A stretch of DNA of 64,000 nucleotides, taken from NCBI RefSeq assembly GCF_004114695.1, contig NZ_CP035310.1, forward strand, positions 62,001-126,000. Direction: 5' to 3'. The position numbers were made by a program, and so were the translations under genes. The notes under the pieces were generated by a model that was not told the origin of the DNA, did no database searches, and saw only the letters and a list, made by a program, of their open reading frames with translations. This document shows, piece by piece, positions 7,971 to 16,780 of the stretch (position 1 is its first letter; each line of letters opens with the position of its first letter). The stretch is from Erythrobacter sp. HKB08. GTDB taxonomy: Bacteria; Pseudomonadota; Alphaproteobacteria; Sphingomonadales; Sphingomonadaceae.

Positions 7971-7998
7971 GCCCGCCGCGCTGCAGGAGCGGGCGGGC
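7971..7998. terminator. bidirectional terminator between AI-2E transporter and sodB
   Basis: GCCCGCC (7971-7977) pairs with GGCGGGC (7992-7998) in the gap between convergent genes. On the reverse strand it is followed by a CTTTTTCTT tract, so it fits best as the sodB terminator. Confidence 0.7.
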
Positions 7999-8021
7999 CG
8001 TTTCGTTCAATGTCGTCCAGC

Positions 8022-8633
8022 TTAGCCGGAGTAGCTCCAGGTCGAGCCGCGCGCGAGGTTCTCCGAAGCGAAGGCCCAGTTGAGCTTCTCTTCGGTCACG
8101 GCCTTGAGATAGGCCGGGCGCTTGTTCTGGTGATCGAGATAGTAGGCGTGTTCCCACAGGTCGATCGTCAGCAGCGGGTTGAAGTCGCTGTCGGCGAGCG
8201 TGTCGCCGTCATGCGTTTCCTCGATCGAGAGCTTGCCGCCCTTTTCCGCGAGCCAGACCCAGCCGCTTGCGAAGTGGCCGGCGCCGCGATCCTGCAGCTG
8301 CGAGATCAGCTCGTCCACCGAGCCGAATGCTTCGTCGATCATCGACTTGAGTTCGTCCGACGGGGCCGTGCTCTCGCCGGCCATCGAGTGCCAGTAGAAG
8401 CCGTGGTTCCAGCTCTGCGCGCTGTTGTTGAACAGGCCCTGGTTCGAGCCGCGCGCAGCCGCAATCACTTCCTCGAGCGACTTGTCGGCATGGTCGGTGC
8501 CTTCGATCGCCGCATTGGTCTTGTCGATATAGGCCTGGTGGTGCTTGCCATGATGAAAGCTCAGCGTCTCGGCCGAAACGGCCGGTTCGAGCGCGGTATC
8601 GTCATAGGGTAGCGGGGTGAGTTCGAAAGCCAT
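8022..8633 (-). CDS. sodB: superoxide dismutase (Fe type)
   Basis: A 203-residue superoxide dismutase converting superoxide to peroxide and oxygen in the cytoplasm. Motifs include L-S-F-H-H-G-K-H-H-Q-A-Y near residue 25 (first metal His), S-W-N-H-G-F-Y-W (second metal His) and the C-terminal D-L-W-E-H-A-Y-Y-L-D (metal Asp and His). The ATG at 8633 is chosen because AGGGAG precedes it at good spacing and it gives the usual M-A-F-E-L-T-P-L-P-Y start; the 15 upstream codons are not coding-like. The G-F-Y-W and family type suggest iron, but metal choice is not certain from sequence. Confidence 0.95.
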   Translation of the reverse strand: MAFELTPLPYDDTALEPAVSAETLSFHHGKHHQAYIDKTNAAIEGTDHADKSLEEVIAAARGSNQGLFNNSAQSWNHGFYWHSMAGESTAPSDELKSMIDEAFGSVDELISQLQDRGAGHFASGWVWLAEKGGKLSIEETHDGDTLADSDFNPLLTIDLWEHAYYLDHQNKRPAYLKAVTEEKLNWAFASENLARGSTWSYSG

Positions 8634-8708
8634 GGTTACTCCCTTTGTGATTCGAGTGGTCTTGTTGGCCCAACGCATAGCGCCTGAAAGGGTTGCAGCA
8701 AGTTCGCT

Positions 8709-9986
8709 CTAGTCGGCGGCCGATCTGTCGACCGTCGATGTGACGGCGACGTTCATGGTGACATTGGCCAATGTCCGCATGATGTCGGGCAGCATTTCGA
8801 CCGCGACCAGCAGGGCGAGCGGCTCGACCGGAACGCCCATCGCGAGCGCGATCGGCCCGATCGAGACGACGAAGCTGATCGAGCCGGGCAGGCTGACCGA
8901 GCCGATGCTGATGATGATTGCGACGCCGATCCCTGCCGCGAGCGCGGTCGGGGTGAGCTCGACCCCTGCGAGATGCGCGACATAGATCGCGACCGCCATG
9001 TTCATAGCCGGGCTGGTCGCGCGGAAAATCGCCACTGCGAGCGGCAGGACGAAATCCGCCGTCGCATCGCGCAGGCCCAAGCGCTTGGCGCTGTCGAGCA
9101 TGGCGGGAAGGCTTGCGAGCGAACTCTGCGTCGAAACCGCGACCGCCTGGGCCGGGATCATCGACTTGGCGAACGACACGGGGTTCTTGCGTCCGCCGAA
9201 TATCGCCAGCAGGTAGGCGCCCACGAGCACCAGCCCGCCCATTGCCGATACGACGAGGATGTAGTGCGCGAGCGTGGTGAAAGCTCCGCCTCCAGCGCGC
9301 GCCGCAACGCCCAGTGCGAGCGCGAAAACACCGACAGGCGCGATCCACAGGACCCAGCCGATTATTGTCAGCATCGCATTGGCGAGCGCATGGAAGAAGC
9401 CTGTCAGCGTGGCGCGCTGGCCTTCCGGCAGGCGCGCGACCGCTACTGCGAACAGCGCGAAGAAGATCGTGAGCGGTAGCATCGCGGTTTCGGTAGCGGC
9501 TGCAACGAGGTTGGGCGCGATGAGCGAAACGACGAAATCGCCGATTTCGGGCACTTGCTGAGCCTCCAGCCCCTCGGCGAGCAGCATTGCAGAGGCAGCT
9601 TCAGGGATCGGCGCGGCCCTCAGCAGCAGGGGCATGAAGATCGCGCTGATAAGGCCGCTCACGACGAGCACGCCGAGGATCAGCGCCAGCATCCGCCTTG
9701 CCACGGCACCGGCACGCGCGGCCTGCGCCATCTGCGATATGCCGAGCACCAACAGCGCGGCGACCAGCGGGATGATCGTCATCTGCAATGCACGCAGCCA
9801 CAGCGTGCCGACCGGTGCCGTGAATGTCAGGATATCGGGCAACAGCGGGCTGTCCGACAGGACCAGCCCCGCCAGAAGCCCTGCGATAAGCGCGCCGAAC
9901 GTCCACCAGACAGGCAGGCGGATGGTCACCAGTTCGACCGGTGCACTGATCGCAGCCGGGCCGTCTTTCGCCCCCTTGTCGGTCAA
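8709..9986 (-). CDS. dicarboxylate/amino acid:cation symporter (SDF family)
   Basis: About 425 residues from a TTG at 9986 that is preceded by a clear GAGGAG ribosome site; an ATG at 10052 in the same frame would add 22 basic residues but lacks such a site and would leave only 32 bp to divergent glmM. The protein has the sodium:dicarboxylate symporter fold: many hydrophobic helices, a serine-rich re-entrant loop (S-T-Q-S-S-L-A-S-L-P near residue 300) and the conserved helix with N-M-A-V-A-I. It would import C4-dicarboxylates or acidic/neutral amino acids with sodium or protons. The exact substrate is not clear. Confidence 0.85.
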   Translation of the reverse strand: MTDKGAKDGPAAISAPVELVTIRLPVWWTFGALIAGLLAGLVLSDSPLLPDILTFTAPVGTLWLRALQMTIIPLVAALLVLGISQMAQAARAGAVARRMLALILGVLVVSGLISAIFMPLLLRAAPIPEAASAMLLAEGLEAQQVPEIGDFVVSLIAPNLVAAATETAMLPLTIFFALFAVAVARLPEGQRATLTGFFHALANAMLTIIGWVLWIAPVGVFALALGVAARAGGGAFTTLAHYILVVSAMGGLVLVGAYLLAIFGGRKNPVSFAKSMIPAQAVAVSTQSSLASLPAMLDSAKRLGLRDATADFVLPLAVAIFRATSPAMNMAVAIYVAHLAGVELTPTALAAGIGVAIIISIGSVSLPGSISFVVSIGPIALAMGVPVEPLALLVAVEMLPDIMRTLANVTMNVAVTSTVDRSAAD

Positions 9987-10084
9987 ATCGCCATGCTCCT
10001 CTTTTCTTTGCCGCCTAATCGCGCCAGAAGCCCGTGGCAAATCATCCGCCATCCGGCGAGACCAAAAGGGACGAGTTTTCTTTC

Positions 10085-11422
10085 ATGACCCGCAAGTTTT
10101 TCGGCACCGACGGCATTCGCGGCGAGACCAACAGGGGCGCCATGACCGCGGCCATGGCCATGCGCGTCGCGCAGGCTGCCGGCACCCACTTCCAGCGCGG
10201 CGACCATCGCCACCGCGTCGTGATCGGCAAGGATACGCGCCTTTCCGGCTACATGATGGAGAGCGCGCTGGTCGCCGGCTTCACCAGCGTCGGCGTCGAC
10301 GTGGTCATGACCGGCCCGCTGCCGACACCCGCCATCGCCATGCTGACCCGCGAGATGCGCGCCGACCTCGGCGTGATGATCTCGGCGAGCCACAATCCCT
10401 ACAAGGACAACGGCATCAAGCTGTTCGGCCCGGACGGCTTCAAGCTGTCGGACGAGGCGGAACTGGCGATCGAGGCCCTGATCGAGCAGGAGCCGACGCT
10501 CGTCCCCTATCACGAGATCGGCCGAGCCCGCCGGATCGAGGATGCGCGAGGGCGCTACATCCACGCCGTGAAGCAGTCGGTCAGCGACCAGACGCGGTTC
10601 GACGGGCTCAAGGTCGTGGTCGATTGCGCCAACGGCGCGGCATACCAGGTCGCCCCCAGCGCAATCTGGGAACTGGGCGCGGAAGTCATCACCCTCGGCG
10701 TCTCGCCCGATGGCACGAACATCAACGACAAGGTCGGCTCGACCGCGCTCGACGCGGTCAAGGCCAAGGTGATCGAGGAGGGCGCCGACATCGGCATCGC
10801 GCTCGACGGCGATGCGGACCGGCTGATCGTCATCGACGAGAAGGGCCAGACGGTCGATGGCGACCAGATCATGGGCCTTATCGCCACCCGCATGGCGGAA
10901 AAGGGCGAACTTTCGGGCGGCGGCCTTGTCGCGACGGTCATGTCCAACCTCGGGCTGGAGCGCTACATGGAAAGCCTCGGCCTGACACTGGAACGGACCA
11001 AGGTCGGCGACCGCTACGTGCTGGAGCGCATGAAAGAAGGCGGTTTCAACGTCGGCGGCGAGCAGTCGGGTCACATGATCCTGCTCGACCACGGCACGAC
11101 CGGCGACGGCACGGTTGCAGCCCTGCGCGTGCTCGCGAGCCTCGTGCGTTCCGGCAAGAAGGCGAGCGAACTGCTGCATGTCTTCGACCCGGTTCCGCAG
11201 CTGCTCAAGAACGTCGAATACGAAGGCAGCTCCCCGCTCGAAGCCGAGAGCGTGAAGAAGGCGATTGCCGATGCCGAAGCCGAACTCGCAGGCACCGGTC
11301 GCCTCGTCATCCGCGCCTCGGGCACCGAGCCGAAGATCCGCGTCATGGCCGAAGGCGACGATGCCGCGCAGGTCGAGCGCGTGGTCGACACGATCTGCGA
11401 CGCTGTAAGGAGCGCCGCCTGA
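10085..11422 (+). CDS. glmM: phosphoglucosamine mutase
   Basis: A 445-residue enzyme interconverting glucosamine-6-phosphate and glucosamine-1-phosphate for peptidoglycan and lipopolysaccharide precursors. The signature [11 protein letters not shown] opens the protein; the phosphoserine loop I-S-A-S-H-N-P carries S102; the Mg loop D-G-D-A-D-R lies near residue 245; G-G-E-Q-S-G-H and the phosphate-binding R-A-S-G-T-E-P follow. The ATG at 10085 gives the family N-terminus. The stop overlaps the next start (TGATG), so glmM, the DUF1272 gene and thiD form one operon. Confidence 0.97.
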   Translation: MTRKFFGTDGIRGETNRGAMTAAMAMRVAQAAGTHFQRGDHRHRVVIGKDTRLSGYMMESALVAGFTSVGVDVVMTGPLPTPAIAMLTREMRADLGVMISASHNPYKDNGIKLFGPDGFKLSDEAELAIEALIEQEPTLVPYHEIGRARRIEDARGRYIHAVKQSVSDQTRFDGLKVVVDCANGAAYQVAPSAIWELGAEVITLGVSPDGTNINDKVGSTALDAVKAKVIEEGADIGIALDGDADRLIVIDEKGQTVDGDQIMGLIATRMAEKGELSGGGLVATVMSNLGLERYMESLGLTLERTKVGDRYVLERMKEGGFNVGGEQSGHMILLDHGTTGDGTVAALRVLASLVRSGKKASELLHVFDPVPQLLKNVEYEGSSPLEAESVKKAIADAEAELAGTGRLVIRASGTEPKIRVMAEGDDAAQVERVVDTICDAVRSAA

Positions 11423-11646
11423 TGCTCGAAATGCGCCCCGATTGCGAACGCTGCGGCACCGACCTTCCGGCAGAAGCGCCGGGCGCCTTCATCTGCAGCT
11501 TCGAATGCACCTTCTGCGCCGAATGCGCCGAGGATCTCGACGATCGCTGCCCGAATTGCGGCGGCGAGCTGATGGACCGGCCGACGCGCGCGAAAAAGCT
11601 GCACGACAAGTTCCCCCCGTCGAGCGAGCGCAAGTTCAAGGGATGA
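11422..11646 (+). CDS. DUF1272 small zinc-ribbon-like protein
   Basis: A 74-residue cysteine-rich protein. Cysteine pairs C8/C11, C25/C29, C32/C35 and C43/C46 have the spacing of a treble-clef or double zinc ribbon. It matches DUF1272, whose function is unknown. It is translationally coupled to glmM (TGATG) and to thiD (ATGA), so it is made together with cell-wall and thiamine genes, but this does not reveal a role. Confidence 0.85.
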   Translation: MLEMRPDCERCGTDLPAEAPGAFICSFECTFCAECAEDLDDRCPNCGGELMDRPTRAKKLHDKFPPSSERKFKG

Positions 11647-12446
11647 GCGAACGCAAGCCGCCGCGTATCCTCGCCATTGCCGGGTCGGACAGTTCCGGCG
11701 GTGCGGGCATCCAGGCGGACATCAAGACCGTCACCATGCTCGGCGGCTACGCGATGAGCGCCATCACAGCCGTCACCGCGCAGAATACGCTCGGCGTGCA
11801 GGAGGTCGAAGCCCTGCCGGCAAAATTCGTCTGGAAGCAGGTCGCGTCGTGCCTCGACGACATCGGTGCGGACGCGGTGAAGATCGGCATGCTCGGCGGC
11901 GAAGATATCGCGCGCGGCGTGCTCAAAGCGCTGGACGGCTTCGAGGGGCCGGTGGTGTTCGACCCGGTCATGGTGGCAACGAGCGGCTCCGCCCTCGCCG
12001 ACGAGGCGACAATCGCGATTTTCGGCGAGCTCATGGCGCGGGCAACCCTCGTCACTCCGAACCTGCCCGAACTCGAAGCGCTGCTCGCCCGGAGCATTGC
12101 GGACCGCGATGTCCTGTCACAGGCAGCGCACGACCTGTCGGAGAAGTTCGGCACCGCCGTCCTGGCGAAAGGCGGGCACCTGGAGGGCGAGCGCGTGACC
12201 GACATTCTCGTCGATCCTGCCGGGCGCACCGCGAGCTTCGAGGACGCGAAGATCGTATCCGAGCACACCCACGGGACCGGCTGCACCCTTTCGAGCGCCG
12301 TCGCGACCCTGCTCGGGCACGGTCAGTCGATGGAACATGCGGTGCGGCTCGCCCGGCAGTTCGTCCGCCGCGCGATCGAGGCCGCTCCGGGCTTCGGAGG
12401 TGGTCACGGACCGCTGGGTCACCAGTCGGTCCGTTCGCTCGACTAG
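11643..12446 (+). CDS. thiD: hydroxymethylpyrimidine/phosphomethylpyrimidine kinase
   Basis: A 267-residue ribokinase-fold enzyme phosphorylating HMP and HMP-P in thiamine synthesis and salvage. Visible motifs are A-G-S-D-S-S-G-G-A-G-I-Q-A-D at the N-terminus, F-D-P-V-M-V-A-T-S-G in the middle and the anion-hole loop H-T-H-G-T-G-C-T near residue 210. The ATG at 11643 overlaps the preceding stop; the upstream open frame belongs to a shadow of the DUF1272 gene. No TPP riboswitch is seen because the gene is internal to the glmM operon. It ends one base before the convergent LOG gene. Confidence 0.95.
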   Translation: MSERKPPRILAIAGSDSSGGAGIQADIKTVTMLGGYAMSAITAVTAQNTLGVQEVEALPAKFVWKQVASCLDDIGADAVKIGMLGGEDIARGVLKALDGFEGPVVFDPVMVATSGSALADEATIAIFGELMARATLVTPNLPELEALLARSIADRDVLSQAAHDLSEKFGTAVLAKGGHLEGERVTDILVDPAGRTASFEDAKIVSEHTHGTGCTLSSAVATLLGHGQSMEHAVRLARQFVRRAIEAAPGFGGGHGPLGHQSVRSLD

Positions 12447-12447
12447 G

Positions 12448-13326
12448 TCAGCAGGAGAGGTCGTAGAAGTCGGCGATCTCGCACCAGGCTTCCTCGGCGG
12501 TCTCGCACCAGTGGATGAGGTCGAGGTCGCGGCGGCTGATCGTGCCTTCTTCCGCGATCGCTTCGAAATCGACCACGCGGGTCCAGAAGTCCTTGCCGAA
12601 CAGGATGATCGGGATCGGCTTCATCTTGCCGGTCTGGATCAGCGTCAACAGCTCGAAGAACTCGTCGAATGTGCCGAAGCCGCCCGGGAAGACCGCGACC
12701 GCGCGGGCGCGCAGCAGGAAATGCATCTTGCGCAGCGCGAAGTAGTGGAACTGGAACGAGAGGTGCGGCGTCACATAGGAATTGGGCGCCTGCTCATGCG
12801 GCAGCACGATGTTGAGTCCGATCGATTCGACGCCTGCATCGCTTGCGCCGCGGTTGCCCGCTTCCATGATCGAGGGGCCGCCGCCGGTGGTGATGACGAA
12901 CTGGCGCTTGCCATCCTCGATGATCGCCTTCTGGCTGACCATCTTGGCGAGCTTGTACGCCTCGTCGTAATACTTGGCCTTCGCCGCGAGGTTGGCCGCG
13001 ACTTTCTGTTCGTATTCGTCCTTGCCCTCGGCAGCCTTCACCAGCGCCTCGGCCTCTTCGGACGAGGGAATGCGGGCGGAGCCGTACATGACGAGGGTCG
13101 AGCCGACGCCCGCTTCGTCGAGCAGCATTTCCGGCTTGAGCAGTTCGAGCTGGAAGCGCACCGGGCGCAGCTCGTCGCGCAGCATGAAATCGGTGTCGCG
13201 GAAGGCCAGCTTGTATGCCGGGTGCTGTGTCTGCGGCGTTTCTTTCGCGCCGGTGTCGGAAAACTGCGCTTCCTGTTCGGCCCCGTAGAATTTGCGGCCG
13301 GTAAGTTCGTGATCTTTCTTGGTCAT
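12448..13326 (-). CDS. LOG family (TIGR00730-type) Rossmann-fold protein
   Basis: A 292-residue member of the LOG / lysine-decarboxylase-like family. The signature P-G-G-F-G-T-F-D-E is present, with G-G-G-P-S-I-M-E-A-G-N-R-G upstream of it, together forming the nucleotide-binding and catalytic pocket. Many LOG proteins hydrolyse nucleoside monophosphates (cytokinin riboside phosphohydrolase or PpnN-like AMP nucleosidase). The protein is longer than plant-type LOGs, with an N-terminal extension of about 60 residues. The substrate cannot be stated. It ends one base from thiD. Confidence 0.85.
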   Translation of the reverse strand: MTKKDHELTGRKFYGAEQEAQFSDTGAKETPQTQHPAYKLAFRDTDFMLRDELRPVRFQLELLKPEMLLDEAGVGSTLVMYGSARIPSSEEAEALVKAAEGKDEYEQKVAANLAAKAKYYDEAYKLAKMVSQKAIIEDGKRQFVITTGGGPSIMEAGNRGASDAGVESIGLNIVLPHEQAPNSYVTPHLSFQFHYFALRKMHFLLRARAVAVFPGGFGTFDEFFELLTLIQTGKMKPIPIILFGKDFWTRVVDFEAIAEEGTISRRDLDLIHWCETAEEAWCEIADFYDLSC

Positions 13327-13414
13327 ATGCCGCCCCTAGAAGGCAGCGGGCCGGTCGGCAAGCGCGCTTGGTCGCTGGAATTGCCGGGCCGGCCCGTGAA
13401 CCTCTCGCCTGTCG

Positions 13415-13972
13415 TCAGAGCACGAAGGCGAGGAGAACGAAGACCGCGGTGCCGCCAGCGAGCGAGTAGCCGGTCTTCTTGCGATAGCCCGGCGCCATGA
13501 AGCCGACGACGAGCCCGCCGATCACCACCAGCAGCAGGCTGAGTGCGGCAAGGATCTGGTAGATGCGGAAGGTCGCGGGGCCGTGACCCTTGTGCAGCTC
13601 GATCATGCGGTAGACGAAGTTCGGCTGGTTGTAGGTACCGGTCCATGTCCCATCGTCGCCCTGGCTGAAGGACACGTAGTCGCGGGTCGTGGGACGCGTG
13701 GTAATCGATCCGGGCCGCGTGCGCAGCGTTTCGAAATCGATATCGAGCCCGTTGGCCTCGGCGATTGCGCGAATGTCGGCCTCTACCGTCGCAGATTCGG
13801 GATCGAGGACCGTGCCGGCAGGAACGTCGATCGGCGTTTCGACCACTTCGCCCTTCTGGCCGAGCAGGTAGGCGCCGCCAGTCGTCGCCACGAGGATGAA
13901 GAGCGGCGCGAGCAGCCCAGCGAGCCAGAGGTGGCAAAGGACGAGGAAATTGCGGGTCTTGGCTCGGCTCAT
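13415..13972 (-). CDS. PepSY-associated membrane protein, Fur-box preceded
   Basis: A 185-residue protein with an N-terminal membrane helix (about 9-36), a soluble middle and two C-terminal helices (about 138-160 and 168-185). The layout resembles short PepSY-type membrane proteins found with iron-siderophore uptake genes. A good Fur-box-like sequence lies 46 bp upstream (14018-14036), which supports an iron-linked role, perhaps in reduction or handling of ferric siderophores. No TonB receptor is in the window. The overlapping 204-codon frame on the same strand is a shadow. Confidence 0.7.
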   Translation of the reverse strand: MSRAKTRNFLVLCHLWLAGLLAPLFILVATTGGAYLLGQKGEVVETPIDVPAGTVLDPESATVEADIRAIAEANGLDIDFETLRTRPGSITTRPTTRDYVSFSQGDDGTWTGTYNQPNFVYRMIELHKGHGPATFRIYQILAALSLLLVVIGGLVVGFMAPGYRKKTGYSLAGGTAVFVLLAFVL

Positions 13973-14017
13973 GGGTCGGGCGTTCCTTGGGTCTGACGGT
14001 GTGCGGGAGGATTTGAA

Positions 14018-14036
14018 GCTAATGATAATCAGTCGC
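14018..14036 (-). promoter_or_regulatory. Fur box candidate
   Basis: The 19-mer matches the classical Fur box at 15 of 19 positions, including the core TAATGATAATCA. It lies 46 bp before the PepSY-like gene, where it would repress transcription when iron is plentiful. Confidence 0.6.
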
Positions 14037-14125
14037 AGTAAGCGGGCATTAGCCGGTCCTCGCGCGATGTCAAACGCTAAGACGCGATGCTTGTGAGATT
14101 CGGGATTGGAGCGGTGGATGGCCGA

Positions 14126-14464
14126 TCAGGAAAGCCGCGCGAAGTTCGCCACACCGGGCGAACGGGGCCGCTCCTTCGTCGCAGGACCTGCTGCCACTCC
14201 AGCCAATCCACCGACGATTTCGGCAAGCGCCGAAAGGCGTTTCGGATTGAGATTGTAATAAACGAGCTTCGCTTCCTTGCGCGTGTCGACCAGCCCCGCC
14301 TTGCGCAGCACGCCGAGCTGCTGGGATAGCGCAGGCTGGCCGATGCCGGTCGCCTGCTCGATCTCGCCGACATTGCGCTCGCGCCCCTGCAAGGACTGCA
14401 GGATCTGCAGCCGCAGCGGATGGGCGAGCGCCTTGAGCGCGTCAATCTGCTCAGCGTCGGTCAT
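14126..14464 (-). CDS. ArsR-family regulator without cysteine
   Basis: A 112-residue winged-helix repressor. The recognition helix region reads I-G-Q-P-A-L-S-Q-Q-L-G-V-L-R-K-A-G-L-V, followed by the wing T-R-K-E-A-K-L-V-Y-Y-N-L. It is coupled to the upstream peroxiredoxin gene by an ATGA overlap and diverges from the persulfide dioxygenase operon. In such loci the regulator is usually a BigR/SqrR homolog that senses persulfides by two cysteines; this protein has no cysteine at all and only one histidine, so that mechanism cannot operate. The inducer is therefore unknown. Confidence 0.85.
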   Translation of the reverse strand: MTDAEQIDALKALAHPLRLQILQSLQGRERNVGEIEQATGIGQPALSQQLGVLRKAGLVDTRKEAKLVYYNLNPKRLSALAEIVGGLAGVAAGPATKERPRSPGVANFARLS

Positions 14465-15123
14465 CGCCGCTTGCCCTTACCCTTCCCCGTGCCCTCGCGC
14501 AGGAACCAGCCGGTTTCCTCCTTCGCACCGAAGACTTCATCGAGATCATGCGTCGGCGGGCTGAGGAGCGCATCGCCCGAATTCCAGTTCGCCGGAGCAA
14601 GCCCGTCATTCGCATCGACCGCCTGGAGCGCATCGAGCATGCGCAGCATTTCGGGAATCGATCGGCCGACATTGGCCGGATAGCAGGTCATCGCGCGCAC
14701 CACGCCTTCGGGGTCGATGAAGAACGTCGTGCGCACGGTCGCACTGTCATTGTCCTGCGGTGCGACCATGCCGAAGGCGCGGCCGATCACCAGCGTCGGA
14801 TCCTCCACGATGGGGAAGCGGACTTCGACGCCGAACCTGTCGCGGATCATCCGCAGCCAAGCGAAGTGGGAAAACAGGCTGTCGACCGACAGTGCCATGA
14901 GCGCGCAGTCTCGCGCCGCAAAGGCATCGGCCTGTTTCGCCAGCTCCACGAACTCCGTCGTGCATACCGGCGTGAAATCCGCCGGATGCGAAAAGAGCAC
15001 GAGCCAGCGGCCGCGATACTCCGACAGGCGAACATTGCCCACGGTGCTGCGCGCCTCGAAATCGGGCGCATGGTCGCCGATCCGCAGGCCCGAGGCCCTC
15101 TTCGTGTCATGATCCTGGGTCAT
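14461..15123 (-). CDS. 1-Cys (Prx6-type) peroxiredoxin
   Basis: About 220 residues. The peroxidatic motif D-F-T-P-V-C-T-T-E-F contains C54 with T51 and the distant active-site Arg. The length and the C-terminal extension (W-F-L-R-E-G) match the Prx6/AhpC-TSA group with a 1-CysPrx C-terminal domain. It reduces hydroperoxides and may also act on persulfides or polysulfides, which suits its position in a sulfide island. The start is uncertain: ATG at 15123, 15126 or 15138; later ones avoid the operator region. The stop overlaps the ArsR start. Confidence 0.9.
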   Translation of the reverse strand: MTQDHDTKRASGLRIGDHAPDFEARSTVGNVRLSEYRGRWLVLFSHPADFTPVCTTEFVELAKQADAFAARDCALMALSVDSLFSHFAWLRMIRDRFGVEVRFPIVEDPTLVIGRAFGMVAPQDNDSATVRTTFFIDPEGVVRAMTCYPANVGRSIPEMLRMLDALQAVDANDGLAPANWNSGDALLSPPTHDLDEVFGAKEETGWFLREGTGKGKGKRR

Positions 15124-15143
15124 CATCCCGTCCGACATAGCAC

Positions 15144-15182
15144 TTGACACTGCAAAAGCAATACATATACACATTTTATGTA
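15144..15182 (+). promoter_or_regulatory. sigma70-type promoter and overlapping inverted repeat for the sulfide operon
   Basis: TTGACA (15144-15149), 16-nt spacer, TATACA (15166-15171). Overlapping the -10 region is an inverted repeat TACATA (15162-15167), 9 nt, TATGTA (15177-15182). The site sits in the 78-bp gap between the divergent peroxiredoxin-arsR and persulfide dioxygenase operons and is the best candidate operator for the ArsR protein. Confidence 0.55.
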
Positions 15183-15201
15183 ATCGTATTGGAGAAATAT
15201 C

Positions 15202-16134
15202 ATGTCCGAGTCGGATGCACCCCTCCAGGCAGCCACCGAACAGATCCGCCGCGCGCAGGAGACCAAGGCGCTACGCCCCTCGATCGCGGGCTTTTTCGAT
15301 GAAGCCACCTACACCGTCAGCTACGTCGTGCACGATCCTGCGACGTGCGAGGCGGCCATTATCGATTCTGTGCTGGACTACGAAGCGGCTTCCGGCCGCA
15401 CTTCCTATGGTTCGGCCGATCGCATGATCGAATATGTCACTTCTAATAATCTGAAAGTGACTTGGTTGATCGAGACGCATGCTCACGCCGATCATATCTC
15501 CGCTGCGCCTTACCTGCAGGAGAAGCTCGGCGGCAAGCTGGCGATCGGCGCGGAGATCATCCGCGTGCAGGACGTCTTCGGCAAGCTGTTCAACGCCGGC
15601 ACCGATTTCGAGCGCGACGGTTCGCAGTTCGACCACCTGTTCACCGATGGCGAGACCTTCAGCCTCGGCGAGATCGAAGGCATTGCGCTGCACGTGCCCG
15701 GCCACACACCGGCCGATATGGCTTTCATCATCGGCGATGCGGCTTTCGTCGGCGATACCATCTTCATGCCCGATTTCGGGACCGCGCGGGCGGATTTCCC
15801 GGGCGGCGATGCTCGCCAGCTCTTTCATTCGATCCGCCGATTGCTGTCCCTGCCCGAAGAGACGCGCCTCTTCCTGTGCCACGACTACAAGGCGCCGGGC
15901 CGCGACGAATATGCGTGGGAGACCACTGTCGGCCAGCAGCGGCGCGAGAATGTCCACGTGAAGGACGGCGTGAGCGAAGCCGAGTTCGTCGAGATGCGCA
16001 CTGCGCGTGACAAGACGCTCGCCATGCCGAACCTCATCATGCCGTCGGTCCAGGTCAACATCCGCGGCGGCCGACTGCCCGAGCCGGAAGACAACGGCGT
16101 CAGCTACATCAAGATTCCGGTGAACGCGGTATGA
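15202..16134 (+). CDS. persulfide dioxygenase-type metallo-beta-lactamase hydrolase (ETHE1/Blh-like)
   Basis: A 310-residue metallo-beta-lactamase-fold protein. The metal motif H-A-H-A-D-H is at about residues 93-98, with further ligands in V-P-G-H-T-P, G-D-T-I-F-M and L-C-H-D-Y. This is the ETHE1/Blh group: iron-dependent dioxygenases turning glutathione persulfide and oxygen into sulfite and glutathione. It heads an operon with sulfide:quinone oxidoreductase and sulfur transporters, which strongly supports that role. A GGAG-like ribosome site lies just upstream. The stop overlaps the next start. Confidence 0.9.
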   Translation: MSESDAPLQAATEQIRRAQETKALRPSIAGFFDEATYTVSYVVHDPATCEAAIIDSVLDYEAASGRTSYGSADRMIEYVTSNNLKVTWLIETHAHADHISAAPYLQEKLGGKLAIGAEIIRVQDVFGKLFNAGTDFERDGSQFDHLFTDGETFSLGEIEGIALHVPGHTPADMAFIIGDAAFVGDTIFMPDFGTARADFPGGDARQLFHSIRRLLSLPEETRLFLCHDYKAPGRDEYAWETTVGQQRRENVHVKDGVSEAEFVEMRTARDKTLAMPNLIMPSVQVNIRGGRLPEPEDNGVSYIKIPVNAV

Positions 16135-16580
16135 TGCTCCCCGGCTTTCCCGACGCAGCCCCGCTGGCCGGTCTCGGCGGCGGCATCCTCATCGGCCTTG
16201 CCGCGGCGCTCATGCTGCTCGGCGCAGGCCGCATTGCCGGTGTGTCCGGCATCGCGGCGCGTGCAACCGGCATCAGCGACAGCGGCATGTCCCCGTCAAG
16301 CGCATGGATGTTCCTCCTCGGCCTCCCGCTCGGCGCGCTGGTCGTGGTGCTCGCCACGGGCGGCCTCGAAGCTCGCTTCGCCAGCCCGCTCGTGCTGGTC
16401 GTCGCCGGCTTGCTGGTCGGTATCGGCACGCGCCTCGGCAGCGGGTGCACGAGCGGCCACGGCGTATGCGGCGTCAGCCGTCTCTCGCAGCGATCGATCG
16501 TAGCGACGGTGACCTTCATGCTCGCCGGGATCGCGACCGTCGCGGTCATGAACAAACTCGGACTGGAAGTATTGCAATGA
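16131..16580 (+). CDS. YeeE/YedE-family half transporter (PmpA-like)
   Basis: A 149-residue membrane protein with four to five helices. The conserved cysteine motif [12 protein letters not shown] is at about residues 103-114; in YeeE proteins such cysteines relay thiosulfate or other sulfur species through the membrane. It is the first of two half-length YeeE proteins in the operon, like the PmpA/PmpB pair seen with BigR loci. It overlaps the dioxygenase stop by ATGA. Two adjacent ATGs (16131, 16134) are possible starts. Confidence 0.88.
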   Translation: MMLPGFPDAAPLAGLGGGILIGLAAALMLLGAGRIAGVSGIAARATGISDSGMSPSSAWMFLLGLPLGALVVVLATGGLEARFASPLVLVVAGLLVGIGTRLGSGCTSGHGVCGVSRLSQRSIVATVTFMLAGIATVAVMNKLGLEVLQ

Positions 16581-16780
16581 CGAAGAACATGGGAACGCTC
16601 GACCGGGTCCTGCGCATCGCGGTCGCGATCGTCCTCGCGGTGCTGGCTTGGAACGGCACGCTCGAAGGGCCGCTTGCCATCGGCGCCTGGATCGTCGTCG
16701 CGATTTTTGTCGTCACGAGCCTCGTCGGTTCGTGCCCCGCCTACCGCCTGATCGGAATGAACACATGCAGCAATCGCTGA
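16577..16780 (+). CDS. DUF2892 membrane protein
   Basis: A 67-residue protein with two hydrophobic helices (about 9-25 and 32-50). It has the C-P-A-Y-R-L-I-G end typical of DUF2892, the domain fused to rhodanese in YgaP. Two cysteines (C53 and C64) flank the end of the second helix. It lies between the two YeeE halves, overlapping the first by ATGA and the second by 16 bp, and probably assists sulfur transfer at the membrane. The exact role is unknown. Confidence 0.85.
   Translation: MTKNMGTLDRVLRIAVAIVLAVLAWNGTLEGPLAIGAWIVVAIFVVTSLVGSCPAYRLIGMNTCSNR

Noticed and set aside
11423-11642. TPP riboswitch expected before thiD
   Set aside because: thiD is internal to the glmM operon with an overlapping start; no THI-box-like sequence can fit there.
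13323-13937. 204-codon reverse-strand frame overlapping the PepSY-like gene
   Set aside because: The other frame (13415-13972) has clear membrane helices and a Fur-box promoter; this one is Arg-rich noise.
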